From Mycobacterium sp. 852002-40037_SCH5390672 (GTDB lineage Bacteria; Actinomycetota; Actinomycetes; Mycobacteriales; Mycobacteriaceae): 64,000 nt of DNA. Shown piece by piece: positions 37,532-46,223 of the stretch. How positions within the stretch are numbered: position 1 is the stretch's first letter; each line of letters opens with the position of its first letter. The DNA lies in assembly GCF_001665875.1 (NCBI RefSeq), contig NZ_LZTA01000069.1, positions 205,593 through 269,592 on the forward strand. Direction: 5' to 3'. Made by a program: the position numbers and the translations under genes. The notes under the pieces were generated by a model. That model did no database searches and had not been told where the DNA came from. It saw nothing but the letters and a program-made list of their open reading frames with translations.

Positions 37532-37812
37532 GCCGTTCTCTCCTGTCGATGTAGGTGATGCGACGCGCGTCGCGCCCGATGGCTCGCAGTCGCACTCGGC
37601 TCAGGCGCCATCAACGGGCCGTGACCATCAGGTACGCCGACCGGCCGGGGGAGGTCGGGCAACCCGCCATCATAAGGGCGACCACTGCGACCGCCGCCAA
37701 GGAGGCCGACGATCGGCCGAGTTGCGCATTTGGTCGATGGGATGGCTGCTTCAGCTGCCGAACCCATGGTGGTCGTCGTCGGACCGCCCCAATCTTCGAA
37801 ACGATTCGTCAT
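37522..37812 (-). CDS. Possible small ORF upstream of 37016-37531
   Basis: 96 codons, starting at an ATG after AAGGGGA, and overlapping the next start by 10 bp. The product (MTNRFEDWGGPTTTTMG ...) is Gly/Pro/Arg-rich without a domain. The good ribosome-binding site and overlap speak for it, the composition against it. Confidence 0.25.
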   Translation of the reverse strand: MTNRFEDWGGPTTTTMGSAAEAAIPSTKCATRPIVGLLGGGRSGRPYDGGLPDLPRPVGVPDGHGPLMAPEPSATASHRARRASHHLHRQERTAWV

Positions 37813-38301
37813 GGGTCCCCTTTAGATTCGCAACCCGCGGTTTCACGGGCAGGACCGTCGCTTCCGACAGATCGACGCTAGCCGGGTGTAGAACCTCGAC
37901 GAATCAGGGTTTTCCCTACATTTTTGGTGGAGCCTCACATCGACGACGAATTGACACCGAGCATGAGCCCTGGCCTCACCAGACGGCTGTGCGTCACCAA
38001 TGAGACGGCCCGTTTCACATGTTTCACATGCGTACTTGGTTGACGAGACCAGTGCCGAACTTCTTGCTGGTCGGATACAAGTAGTCGGAGTCGACAGTGC
38101 AACAGTTATTGATCGAAAGTTGCACTAGGACAGACAATCTGACAGAACGCCCCACGGACCGAGTTGGTTGGATCGGGGCCGACCTGATTCATCAGATATA
38201 GACGGCGACTTCTACGGGTAACCCGCCGTATTCGATCCAGCCGTATTGATATCCCCGATGCGGCGCCGCGAGTCCGGCGGAGGGCCCTGCATGGGTCTGC
38301 C
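37813..38301. other. Intergenic region with a dispersed repeat
   Basis: About 490 bp without a credible gene. It contains a short direct repeat GTTTCACAT twice at 38010-38030 and copy 2 of the dispersed repeat at 38185-38260. Confidence 0.45.
38185..38260. repeat. Dispersed repeat, copy 2
   Basis: Arm TGATTCATCAGATA (38185-38198) and core 38213-38260 with GGTAACCCGCCGTATTCGAT, then CAGCCGTATT and CCCCGATG. Same orientation as copy 1. Confidence 0.65.
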
Positions 38302-38874
38302 TCAAATCGCCCGATGGCCCGGTGGAGTCGCGTCCTCATTGAGGCCGACCCGTCGCACGCGATATCGCAGATCCGGGTGAGCCAGCAACGCGTCCACCAG
38401 CAGAACTGGCCCACCGACGCAGGTCCAGTCGTCGTCCCACAGTGTTGAGACCAGCCAGGACCGATCCGCAGGAAACATCAGGTCGGGCAACAGGTATGGA
38501 CGAATTGGAGTGGCGCCGGTTCGACGCCAGCTGGCGGCTTCTTGGGGGCCGGCCTGCACTAGCACGTACGGCCATCCGGAGTACAAGCTAACCGGCGGGG
38601 CGTCGGGGAAGACGATGTCACTTCCGCCACGTTCGAGATACCCGAGCCACCATCGCTGATCCGGCGACTGGCTTTTGAGGACAGCCATGACGGCCCGATC
38701 ATGGTGCGGCTGCTCTGCGGCGTTTTTGGGCAGCACGACAGTTGCGTAGTCATCGAAGACTGGCGGGATCGCTGAGATGATCGTCAAGCCGGCAGATGTC
38801 CCCGTATTGATCCAGTCGACGTCCGAAGCTATGCCGATCCGCCAGCCGTAACCGTCTCGAATGACTTCCTCCAT
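38302..38874 (-). CDS. Hypothetical protein
   Basis: 190 aa, no signal peptide or membrane segment. Segments such as VFDDYATVVLP, RWWLGYLERGGSDIVFPDAPPVSLYSGWPYVLVQAGP and LLPDLMFPADRSWLVSTLWDDDWTCVGGPVLLVDALL look like a real compact domain of the kind seen in uncharacterised actinobacterial proteins. No family name can be given. Single gene after the AraC gene. Confidence 0.65.
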   Translation of the reverse strand: MEEVIRDGYGWRIGIASDVDWINTGTSAGLTIISAIPPVFDDYATVVLPKNAAEQPHHDRAVMAVLKSQSPDQRWWLGYLERGGSDIVFPDAPPVSLYSGWPYVLVQAGPQEAASWRRTGATPIRPYLLPDLMFPADRSWLVSTLWDDDWTCVGGPVLLVDALLAHPDLRYRVRRVGLNEDATPPGHRAI

Positions 38875-38951
38875 GACTCAAGGATGAACCAACCGCGGTG
38901 GTGGGGCGCTGGTGTCAACCGGTGATGGCCGAGCACCTTCGTTCGGAACGC

Positions 38952-39869
38952 TCACAAGGCGCCCAACGCTGGCATCGATCTGCTGGACCGATATCGGCCA
39001 GGAGCGGTCCCGTACTCGCGCTTAAACGCGTTGGCGAAGGCGTATTCCGAGGTGTACCCGACTTGTTTGGCGATGCTTGCCAAAGGTGCGTCGCCACTCG
39101 TCAGCAGACGGGCGGCGGTGGTGAGACGCCACCAGGTCACGTACGCCATCGGGGGCTGCGCTACCAGCTCGGTGAACCGGCGGGCGAATGCGGCCCGTGA
39201 CAATCCCGCCGTCACGCCTAGCTCTTGTACCGTCCATGGCCGCGCGGGATCGTCGTGGATGGCGCGTAACGCCGCACCGATCTGCGGATCGCCAAGCGCC
39301 TGCGCCCATCCCGAGGCGGGGTGCTCGTCATACCAGGCGCGCAGCAGGAACAGCAGCAGCGTATCCAGCAGAGCCGGCACCACCGCGTCGGTGCCGGGCC
39401 CCGGGTGTTCCATCTCGGCGGCGAGCAGGTCGATGGCGCCGCGCAGTGGCGCGCGTTGCCCGAGCCGGGCCGGCAAGTGGATGATGTCGGGCAACTCGTC
39501 CAGCATCGGATGTGACCGCGCGCCGTCCATGCGATACGCACCGCAGAGCATTACCGCCGACGCTTCCCCGTCTGCCTGTGCGGGTTTGATTTCATTCAAC
39601 ATGACCGTGTTGGACACCTCTAGCGGCGTCGACGGGCTGTCGGCCAGGCCGTGAGCGACGCCGCGGGCGGCGAACACCACATCACCGACCCCGAGCGGTA
39701 TCGGATCCTTGCCCTGCGGGATCAGCCAGCCAGTCCCGGCCAGCATCACATGGAAGCCAGCGCCCGACGAGGCCTCGAACCACGCCCCCCAGGGCGCCCG
39801 CTTCGTGGTTCGCGAGGAATGCGGCCGTCCAGTGCGGACAGACGCGATAACGTCGCTCAGGACATCCAT
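38952..39869 (-). CDS. AraC-family regulator with cupin sensor domain
   Basis: 305 aa. An N-terminal cupin (GAGFHVMLAGTGWLIPQGKDPIPLGVGDVVFAARGVAHGLAD) is followed by a C-terminal AraC double HTH (WTVQELGVTAGLSRAAFARRFTELV and PLASIAKQVGYTSEYAFANAFKREYGTAPGRYR). It is divergent from the saccharopine-dehydrogenase-like gene, its likely target, across an AT-rich 90-bp gap. Confidence 0.93.
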   Translation of the reverse strand: MDVLSDVIASVRTGRPHSSRTTKRAPWGAWFEASSGAGFHVMLAGTGWLIPQGKDPIPLGVGDVVFAARGVAHGLADSPSTPLEVSNTVMLNEIKPAQADGEASAVMLCGAYRMDGARSHPMLDELPDIIHLPARLGQRAPLRGAIDLLAAEMEHPGPGTDAVVPALLDTLLLFLLRAWYDEHPASGWAQALGDPQIGAALRAIHDDPARPWTVQELGVTAGLSRAAFARRFTELVAQPPMAYVTWWRLTTAARLLTSGDAPLASIAKQVGYTSEYAFANAFKREYGTAPGRYRSSRSMPALGAL

Positions 39870-39958
39870 ACGCCAAACCCTTTATATAAAGACGACCACG
39901 TATCTATCCAAGATCGTTAATTATTTGCCATCTTACCCAGCCGTCCTATGTTCGAGCG

Positions 39959-40987
39959 ATGAAGATCGCAATCTACGGAGCGTATGGCTACCAGGGCAGG
40001 CTCGTCGTCGCGGAACTAGCCCGTCGCGACCTCGACCTGATCCTCGTCGGACGAGACCGGGACCGCCTCGACCTGATCACCGCGCGGCTGCCCGATGCCG
40101 AGGCTCGGGTCGCCGACGCCACCGACCACGACAGTCTGGTGAGGGCGTTCCGCGGCGCCTACGCGGTGATCAACTGCGCGGGCCCCTTCACTCCGCAGGG
40201 CGCGGCTGTCGCGAACGCGGCTATCGCGGCGGGCTGCCATTACACCGACACCTCGGGCGAGCAACTCCACATCAAGCACATCTACGACACTTGCGCCGCC
40301 GATGCCGAGCGAGCCGGTGTCGTGGTCACGCCCGCAATGACCGACAGCGGCGTGCCCGGCGATCTCCTAGCCCGAGTGCTTGCCGACCATCTGGGGGGCG
40401 GCCCCCTGTTGGAAGTGCTTTCAGGACATCGCATCACGGGGTCGGCAGGCATCTCGCGGGGCTCGATGCGGTCGCTCTTCGGCACCGTCGATGTCCTCAA
40501 GACCGGGGGACTCGCATACGAGAACGGATCATGGTGCGCCGACGTCAGGCCGCGCCTGGCCACGATGGCGTTCCCCGGGGACGACCCCTCGCCGGTGACC
40601 AGGTTCGCCCTGCAGGAACCCATTTCGGTGCCCCGCCACGTCCAGGTCGCCCATGTCCAGGGTTTTGTGGAATCCGAACTAGCCCAACGGTTCTCCGGAA
40701 CGATCCCCGACGACGCGATCCGCGATATGCCCGAGGGCCCGTCCGACGGCGGTCGGCGCGACCAGCGCTGGGCGATCGTCGTGGAAGTTGCCACTGTTGA
40801 CGGTCGACGTGCCCGCGCCAGCGCGCAGGGCCCCGACACGTACGGCACCACAGCCGTGATCGCCGCCGTGGGCACCCTCCAGATGGCCGCAGCGCCGGGC
40901 TGTCGCGCGCCGGCCGAGACCCTCCCGGCCGCCGATTTCCTCAACGGCCTCGCCGCCAACGGCATCACCTGGAAGATCGACGACTGA
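39959..40987 (+). CDS. Saccharopine-dehydrogenase-like NAD(P)-binding protein
   Basis: 342 aa. MKIAIYGAYGYQGRLVVAELARRDLDLILVGRDRDRL is a Rossmann start, followed by AYAVINCAGPFTPQGAAVANAAIAAGCHYTDTSGE, typical of the saccharopine dehydrogenase/trans-acting enoyl reductase group. In mycobacteria, relatives act with polyketide synthases; here no synthase is near. Immediately followed by a PhzF remnant in the same orientation. Confidence 0.88.
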   Translation: MKIAIYGAYGYQGRLVVAELARRDLDLILVGRDRDRLDLITARLPDAEARVADATDHDSLVRAFRGAYAVINCAGPFTPQGAAVANAAIAAGCHYTDTSGEQLHIKHIYDTCAADAERAGVVVTPAMTDSGVPGDLLARVLADHLGGGPLLEVLSGHRITGSAGISRGSMRSLFGTVDVLKTGGLAYENGSWCADVRPRLATMAFPGDDPSPVTRFALQEPISVPRHVQVAHVQGFVESELAQRFSGTIPDDAIRDMPEGPSDGGRRDQRWAIVVEVATVDGRRARASAQGPDTYGTTAVIAAVGTLQMAAAPGCRAPAETLPAADFLNGLAANGITWKIDD

Positions 40988-41199
40988 ATCGCTCGCGGGC
41001 GACCATCGATGAGGACCCAGTCACGGCCTCAGCCCACTGCACACTTGGCGCCTACTGGGCAGTCAAGCTGAACAAGACCGCCCTGACCGGACACCAGGTA
41101 TCAGCACGCGGTGGCTACGTAGACGTGCACCTGCACGGGAGCCGCGTCGACCTCACCGGAAGAGCTCTAACCGTCACGCGCGGCGAATTAACGGTCTGA
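40988..41199 (+). pseudogene. C-terminal remnant of a PhzF-family gene
   Basis: About 65 codons beginning within a few bases of the previous stop. DEDPVTASAHCTLGAYWAVK, then QVSARGGYVDVHL and RVDLTGRALTVTRGEL match the C-terminal quarter of PhzF-family isomerases (usually about 280 aa), including the EDPVTGSAH hallmark. There is no start codon or N-terminal part; the 5' three quarters have been lost. Confidence 0.8.
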
Positions 41200-41500
41200 C
41201 CGCGCCTGCGGGGGAGCGGCGCTAAGGCATGGCGGCATACTGCGCCACGCGGGCACCACGCGTTGATTCATCTGATGACTCAGCAATATTGCTCGACCGA
41301 TCGAGCTGGACTGAATCCTGCTGCACAGCAGCCTCATACGCGTATGCGTTAACTGCTGCCAGATCAGCATGTCCGAAACCATTGCAGCAGACATGTCCTG
41401 GGTAGTGATTCATCTGGTGCAAAACCCAGTAGTTACCGGAAATGTGGCATATTCGAATCGTGCGTATTCCCCGATGAGGCGGAGTGCATGAGTCGAGTTG
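41200..41500. other. Intergenic region with repeat copies
   Basis: About 300 bp, no gene. It holds one isolated repeat arm at 41264-41278 and the complete copy 3 at 41407-41477. A CCGATCGAG-type partial dyad lies near 41300. Confidence 0.45.
41407..41477. repeat. Dispersed repeat, copy 3
   Basis: Arm TGATTCATCTGGTG (41407-41420) and core 41433-41477 with GTTACCGGAAATGTGGCATA, then TTCGAATCGTGCGTATTC and CCCGATG. A second arm (TGATTCATCTGATG) lies 140 bp upstream. Confidence 0.65.
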
Positions 41501-41956
41501 CTAGCTCTTCCAGACGACTTTGTCCGCGCCTCCGGCGTCCCGGTAGACGACACTGTCGGGGTTCGTACCGTTGCGAACGTCGAAGTAAATGCGCCCAGTG
41601 ACAGGGTTGCCTAAGGGGAGTGGCCCCTCAGGAAGGCCGTCGGTCTGGTTGCCCTTCATCACCGCGAACGTTGAGCTGTTGACGGCCCGAGCATTGAAGT
41701 CGGCAATGTTCGGAGTTGCGTTACCGCTCACTCCTTTGGCCGTGACGTCGGAATACCACACGCCGTCGTTGTGGCCGCTGGGCTGCAGGTTGCTCACGGT
41801 GTAGTCGATGGTGCCGCCCATACTGGAAATCTCTGCCATCTGGCCGAATTGCAGCACTTGAGGATCGGCGAATGCCGGTGTCGCCGCGAAGATTCCGGCC
41901 GCCACCAATACAGCTGTTGCTCCCGTTGTTTTCGATGCAATGCGTGAGAACGCCAC
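41501..41956 (-). CDS. MPT63-family secreted antigen
   Basis: 151 aa from a GTG with GGGAG seven bases upstream. Signal peptide at 1-30 (VLVAAGIFAATPAFA-D). The mature part follows MPT63/MPB63: an Ig-like beta sandwich with TPNIADFNARAVNSSTFAVM, LPLGNPVTGRIYFDVRNG and the final DKVVWKS, corresponding to the conserved QFNART and GKIYFDVTG blocks. MPT63 is a small secreted immunogenic protein of unknown function. Confidence 0.88.
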   Translation of the reverse strand: MAFSRIASKTTGATAVLVAAGIFAATPAFADPQVLQFGQMAEISSMGGTIDYTVSNLQPSGHNDGVWYSDVTAKGVSGNATPNIADFNARAVNSSTFAVMKGNQTDGLPEGPLPLGNPVTGRIYFDVRNGTNPDSVVYRDAGGADKVVWKS

Positions 41957-42238
41957 GTCGGGCTCCCTTCGTGATGTGCCGGCTGTCCAAGAGCGGCAGC
42001 TGATTCACAGGTGACGATTATCCAAAGCTCGGAATTTCAAACCTGATGTTTGCTAACGCGCTTGTCGATCCTGGGCACCGAGTACTGGTTCGTCGCACAG
42101 GAACTCGGCTTCGGCAGCCTGATCTGTTTCTACCGCCCGCCCCGCACAACGAGTCGGTGCGACTGTTCGACGAGTACGCCGAGACGGTCGCGAAATATCT
42201 CTGCTAGCAAACCTTCTAAATCGCAGACATAAGTCAAC
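41957..42238. other. Intergenic region with a possible gene remnant
   Basis: No intact gene. Near 42140-42208 the plus strand encodes APHNESVRLFDEYAETVAKY before a TAG, which looks like the end of a helical protein (perhaps a TetR C-terminus). Frames upstream do not continue it. Assignment is weak. Confidence 0.3.
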
Positions 42239-42320
42239 CCAATTTGGTACCGACCGGTGTGCATAGCATGCATTGCGGCTAGCCATCAGTACATTACGCA
42301 CTCAGATCGGTATACATAAC
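42239..42320. repeat. Duplicate of the 43190-43270 promoter region
   Basis: GGTACCGACCGGTGTGCATA at 42246-42265 is identical to the sequence at 43198-43217. The right-hand motif (CAGATCGGTATACATAA) matches CGCCGGTCGGTGTACATAA at the same spacing. Here no intact gene lies on either side, so it is probably the remains of a duplicated tetR/SDR promoter. Confidence 0.7.
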
Positions 42321-42524
42321 AACGTTGGCTGCGCATCAGCAGCACGAAGCGGCCGTCAGAGGCGGATGGGCCGGATGCGGCGCTGCCTGACAAGAGGGCA
42401 GCGGTCCCAGCACGCCGGTGCCGACGCGCTGGGCCCGACGCGCGAAGAACGCGACACGGCGGAAGATCGAGATCAGGGGAGAGAGCACATCATGAGCAGC
42501 ATCAGCGCCATCGGCTCGGGGGCG

Positions 42525-43175
42525 TCAACGTCGGCTGAGCTCGCCGCCGGACCCGGCACGCGGCTCCGTCCCGGCCGACAGGTTCCCGTCTGCGCCGGGC
42601 GGCACCGTTGGCGTGGGGATGGCGTTGTCGATGAGGACCGCTGCGATGGCGGCGGCGGTGGCGAAGGTTTCGGTGTTGAGGACTCGATTGCGGGCCGAGG
42701 CGCCATCCAGAAGTAGCGCCAGTTGTTCGCCGAGCTGTTCGGGGTTGGTGGCGCCGGCCTCGCGCGCGGTTTCGGTGAGCCGCGCGGCAAAGGCTTTCTT
42801 GTAGTCGCGGGCGTGCACGCGTGCCGGGTGGCCCGGGTCGTGGATTTCGACGGCCGCCGCGATGAACGGGCACAGGGGCCCGTGAATGTCGAAGGCGGCG
42901 AGGAGTCGTTCGCGGGGTGTGAGGTCGGTGCGGTCGAACACCTCGGGCAGGAGGTCGGGATCGAATCGGCGTAGGTGTTCGGCGATCAGCGCGTCCTTGC
43001 CGGTGAAGTGCTGGTAGAACGTGCGCTTGGACACCTGGGCCACCGCGCAGAGCTGGTCCAGGCCGGTGGAGTTGATGCCTTGATCGCGGAACAGTTGTCG
43101 TGAAGCGCCGAGGATGCGTTCTCGTGCGCCCCTGCCGCGGCGCAGGCCGCGCGGCCCCTTCCCTAACTCCGTCAC
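42525..43175 (-). CDS. TetR-family transcriptional regulator
   Basis: 216 aa from a GTG; earlier in-frame codons fall in the operator region. HTH: ERILGASRQLFRDQGINSTGLDQLCAVAQVSKRTFYQHFTGKDALIAEHL. The C-terminal part ends in a flexible TPTVPPGADGNLSAGTEPR tail. It is divergent from the SDR-SnoaL pair and probably represses it through the two motifs at 43190-43270. Confidence 0.9.
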   Translation of the reverse strand: MTELGKGPRGLRRGRGARERILGASRQLFRDQGINSTGLDQLCAVAQVSKRTFYQHFTGKDALIAEHLRRFDPDLLPEVFDRTDLTPRERLLAAFDIHGPLCPFIAAAVEIHDPGHPARVHARDYKKAFAARLTETAREAGATNPEQLGEQLALLLDGASARNRVLNTETFATAAAIAAVLIDNAIPTPTVPPGADGNLSAGTEPRAGSGGELSRR

Positions 43176-43189
43176 GCACCAAGCGTAGC

Positions 43190-43270
43190 CCAGTTGGGTA
43201 CCGACCGGTGTGCATAGCTTGCGTTTCGCATCCCCGTCCGATACGTTAAGCACGCCGGTCGGTGTACATA
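43190..43270. promoter_or_regulatory. Divergent promoter with two TetR-like motifs
   Basis: Two related motifs, TACCGACCGGTGTGCATA and CGCCGGTCGGTGTACATA, lie about 55 bp apart between the tetR and SDR genes. Their CCGACCGG/CCGGTCGG cores are inverted copies. A diverged duplicate of the whole region is at 42239-42320. Confidence 0.6.
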
Positions 43271-43299
43271 ATCTGAATTACCTAAAGAATGGAGTGATC

Positions 43300-44034
43300 G
43301 TGGGAAAACTCGATGGCAAGGTCGCGGTGATCACCGGCGCGACAAGTGGTATGGCGCTGGCCGGTGCCAAGTTGTTCGTTGACGAAGGAGCACACGTTTT
43401 CATCTCGGGCCGACGCAAGGACGCGCTGGACCATGCCGTCGAAGTGATCGGCCGGAACGTGACCGGCGTGCAGGGCGATTCTGCCGACCTCGACGATCTG
43501 GACCGCTTGTTCGACACGGTCAAGCAGGAAAAGGGCGCGATCGACGTGTTGTGGGCAAGCGCCGGGACGGGTCAGCAGAGCAGTCTCGGCGAGATCACCG
43601 AGGAGCACTTCGACGCCGCTTTCGGGCTGAACGCGCGCGGCACGCTGTTCACGGTCCAGAAGGCGCTACCGCTGTTCAACGATGGCGGCTCGATCTTCAT
43701 GACCGGGTCAAACGCTTCGCTCAAGGGCTACCCCGAGTGGAGCGTGTACGCAGCCAGCAAAGCCGTGCTGCCCGCCTACGCGCGGGTGTGGGTGTCCGAG
43801 TTGAAGGACAGGAAGATCCGGGTGAACGTGCTGACCCCCGGCCAGGTCGCGACGCCGAAGCAGGAGGAGTTGTTCGACGAGGAGATGAAGGCGCAGTTCG
43901 AATCCCTGATTCCGCGGGGAAAGATGGGCCGCCCTGAGGAGATCGCGTCGGTCGCCTTGTTCCTCGCCTCGGACGACTCGAGCTATGTCAACGGCATGGA
44001 GTTGGTTGTCGACGGCGGCACCTCAGCGATCTAG
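43300..44034 (+). CDS. SDR family oxidoreductase
   Basis: 244 aa from a GTG with GGAG five bases upstream. The glycine motif is altered to TGATSGMALAG and the usual NNAG reads ASAGTG, but YAASK and the C-terminal ASVALFLASDDSSYVNGMELVVDGG are standard for classical SDRs. It lies upstream of the SnoaL gene and divergent from TetR. Substrate unknown. Confidence 0.9.
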   Translation: MGKLDGKVAVITGATSGMALAGAKLFVDEGAHVFISGRRKDALDHAVEVIGRNVTGVQGDSADLDDLDRLFDTVKQEKGAIDVLWASAGTGQQSSLGEITEEHFDAAFGLNARGTLFTVQKALPLFNDGGSIFMTGSNASLKGYPEWSVYAASKAVLPAYARVWVSELKDRKIRVNVLTPGQVATPKQEELFDEEMKAQFESLIPRGKMGRPEEIASVALFLASDDSSYVNGMELVVDGGTSAI

Positions 44035-44114
44035 TCCTGGCACACCGACTCGAACGGGTGGGCGCACCGATCAGGTCTCCCACACTACGAGCGACTAAGA
44101 CACAAGGAGTCACC

Positions 44115-44540
44115 ATGACCACGTTCGCCCCGCACCGCGACGCCGTGGAATTTTTCGTCGACTGCATGCACGGCGGCGCAGACAAAGACGCTCTTTCGGA
44201 AATCCTCGCCGAGGACGTGGTGCTGTACGGCCCACTCGACGATGAGCCACTCACCGGCCGCGAGGCGGTCCTGGAAGCCATGCGGACCGTCGGCACAGTA
44301 GCGGCCGACCTCACCTACAAGGAAGTCCTCAGCGGCGCGACGCACCACGCCGCGTACTTCCGGCTGCAGATCGAAGACACGGTGGTCAACGGGATGGACT
44401 ACATCCTGCTTGACGCGGACGGCAAGATCGCCGAGGTGACCATATGGTGGCGCCCGCTACCTTCGGGCGTCCAGATGCAGGGGCACCTGGCGGGTCTCCT
44501 CGGCATGCAGCCCTGGGAACTTCACACCGATATGGAGTAA
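44115..44540 (+). CDS. SnoaL-like (NTF2-fold) protein
   Basis: 141 aa with AAGGAG seven bases before the ATG. HRDAVEFFVDCMHGGADKDALSEILAEDVVLYGPLDDEPLTG and DYILLDADGKIAEVTIWWRPLPSG fit the SnoaL-like fold. About 80 bp after the SDR gene on the same strand, so likely cotranscribed and under the same TetR. Confidence 0.87.
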   Translation: MTTFAPHRDAVEFFVDCMHGGADKDALSEILAEDVVLYGPLDDEPLTGREAVLEAMRTVGTVAADLTYKEVLSGATHHAAYFRLQIEDTVVNGMDYILLDADGKIAEVTIWWRPLPSGVQMQGHLAGLLGMQPWELHTDME

Positions 44541-44879
44541 CGGTGAAGCCCGACCCCGAGGTGGGCGAGTGTTCACCGCACCGCTGGCGCTCTGGGGTAC
44601 CGATGATTCATCACATGCAATACGCAGTACTTTGCTGACGATGGCCGAAAGCCAGTTCGCCCAAGCGCATAACCAAGCAAGACCCGTTCATGCCGACTTC
44701 CCGGTCGGTCGGCAACGATGACCGCCTAGCTTTCGTCGGCTCGGCGAACGCCAGAAATTTGTGGCACACCCGGTCATCGAAGGCCGCTGACCAAGGAGCT
44801 GCGCTCCGAAACTGGCGACAGATCGTCTACGTCGAGATCGCAGACCTCACGTATCGATCCAGGGCAAGCTCGCTTTTCT
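44541..44879. other. Intergenic region with a partial repeat arm
   Basis: About 340 bp without a gene. TGATTCATCACATGCAATAC (44603-44622) resembles the arm region of the dispersed repeat (TGATGCGTCAGACGCAATAT at 47490), but the core is absent. Confidence 0.4.
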
Positions 44880-45143
44880 CTACCTCCCGGCGCCCGGCGT
44901 GAGGTTAATCGGACCGTTTTGCGTAACGCCGGGGGTGAGGTCAATCTGACCGGGACCAGTACCGAATGGGCTGTGGCCGTGGCCGCCGCCGCCGCCTCCG
45001 CGACCGCAGTAATCTACGTCCGTAACGTCGTTAGAACAGGGCAGGGCGTGTGCGACGCCGGTTCCGGCGCTGACTCCGGCAAATGCCAGGCCGCTGAACG
45101 CCAACACGGCAGCAGGTATAGCGATAAAGGTGCGCTTGATCAT
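44880..45143 (-). CDS. Small secreted glycine-rich protein
   Basis: 87 aa. Signal peptide at 1-33 (FIAIPAAVLAFSGLAFAGVSAG, AHA-L cleavage). The mature peptide has CSNDVTDVDYCGRGGGGGGHGHSPFGTGPGQIDLTPGVTQNGPINLTPG, with two cysteines, a glycine run with histidines (possible metal binding), and a duplicated DLTPG/NLTPG motif. Small mycobacterial exported protein of unknown function. Confidence 0.7.
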   Translation of the reverse strand: MIKRTFIAIPAAVLAFSGLAFAGVSAGTGVAHALPCSNDVTDVDYCGRGGGGGGHGHSPFGTGPGQIDLTPGVTQNGPINLTPGAGR

Positions 45144-45335
45144 TGGGCTTCCTCTGTCGGGAGTGGGCATTTGCCACCACTCAACTCATCTCATTTCAGA
45201 CTTGCAGGAGCCGACAGTATCGCGGTGACGCGGGCGGCTAAATAGGTGATTTCCCTATAGTTTCCGGAACCCCGGGCGGTCATTCACCGACCTATCAGCA
45301 AGGGCAAGACGCCGGGTGGAGCATCAGCAACCGCG

Positions 45336-45455
45336 TCAGTCGCGATCGAGCTCGATCAACCGCTCGCCGCTGATCCCGAAGTGATGTGCGATCTCGTGTA
45401 GCACGACGCGCTTGACCTCGCCGGCACCCGCCGAATGCTCAGGCTTGGCGCGGCG
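45336..45455 (-). pseudogene. C-terminal remnant of a zincin-type metallopeptidase
   Basis: 39 codons after an in-frame TAG: AGAGEVKRVVLHEIAHHFGI, then SGERLIELDRD and stop. This is the HExxHxxG-type zinc site and C-terminus of the small metallopeptidase family PF06262, whose members are about 110-130 aa. The N-terminal two thirds and any start codon are missing. Confidence 0.75.
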
Positions 45456-45656
45456 CTAATCGAATAGCCCGTCACCACCGCCATTATCGGCGGAGGGCAG
45501 AGCTCCTTGCTTCATTCGTTCTGCGAGTTCCCGGGCAGCAGTTCGCCGAACTGCTGGTGGATGTCGAACAGGTCGCCCTGCAGCAGGAGTAAGGGGTGCC
45601 GCTCAAGTCGTGTACGTCATAGTGCATCCGCAGGTCACCTGGTTATGTATGTCCGA
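45456..45656. other. Decayed DNA with a second possible remnant
   Basis: On the minus strand, LLLLQGDLFDIHQQFGELLP precedes a TGA at 45512-45514, with a stop shortly upstream. It looks like the tail of a lost gene, family unknown. Confidence 0.35.
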
Positions 45657-46223
45657 TCAGTCGTGTTTCGCCGCGTAGCGCAGCAGGACCGTGCCGCCGG
45701 GGAAGGTGCGGTTTTCCAACAGTCGCAGCGAGATCCATGACGGCAGTGTCGGGAAGAACGGGGTGCCGCCGCCCACCGCGGTGGGCGCGACCACGATCCG
45801 GTACTCGTCCACCAGCCCGGCCCGCACGATCGGTGCGGCCAGCGTCGCGCCGGCCACCTCCAGCCTGCCGTCGGTTTCGACTTTCAGCTTCGTCACCACC
45901 TCGACTGGGTCGCCCCGTTCCAGGCGCGAGTTCCAGTCGACGGACTCCAGGGTGCGCGAGAAGACGACCTTGGGCATATCGCGCCAGATGCGGGCGAAGT
46001 CGACGATCAGAGGGGTGGCGTCCGGGGCCGTGTCGGCGGTCGGCCAGTACGCGGACATCAGTTCGTAGAGCCGCCGCCCGTAGAGCGACAGGGCGGTCTC
46101 CCTCTCGAAGTCGTTCCAGTACTGGTGCAGTTCTTCGCTCGGATCGGACCAGTCGATGTTGCCTTGTGGATCGGCGATGTACCCGTCCACCGACACGTTG
46201 AAGCCATAGATGAGTTTGCCCAT
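45657..46223 (-). CDS. Dihydrofolate-reductase-fold (RibD C-domain-like) protein
   Basis: 188 aa. MGKLIYGFNVSVDGYIADPQGNIDWSDPSEE is the standard opening of YyaP/YwjB-type reductases, then LYGRRLYELMSAYWPTAD, PKVVFSRTLESVDWNSRL and VDEYRIVVAPTAVGGGTPFFPTL. NADPH-dependent reductase of unknown substrate. Start taken at the ATG ending 46223, where the fold begins; no strong ribosome-binding site. Confidence 0.92.
   Translation of the reverse strand: MGKLIYGFNVSVDGYIADPQGNIDWSDPSEELHQYWNDFERETALSLYGRRLYELMSAYWPTADTAPDATPLIVDFARIWRDMPKVVFSRTLESVDWNSRLERGDPVEVVTKLKVETDGRLEVAGATLAAPIVRAGLVDEYRIVVAPTAVGGGTPFFPTLPSWISLRLLENRTFPGGTVLLRYAAKHD

Noticed and set aside
37143..38003. 286-codon plus-strand ORF
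   Set aside because: Its first part is antisense to the 37016-37531 gene and the rest is Arg/Ser-rich without domain or ribosome-binding site.
42492..42716. Short plus-strand ORF starting MSSISAIGSGAS with a good ribosome-binding site
   Set aside because: Most of it is antisense to the TetR 3' end and the sequence becomes Arg/Gly-rich; probably a leftover start without a gene.
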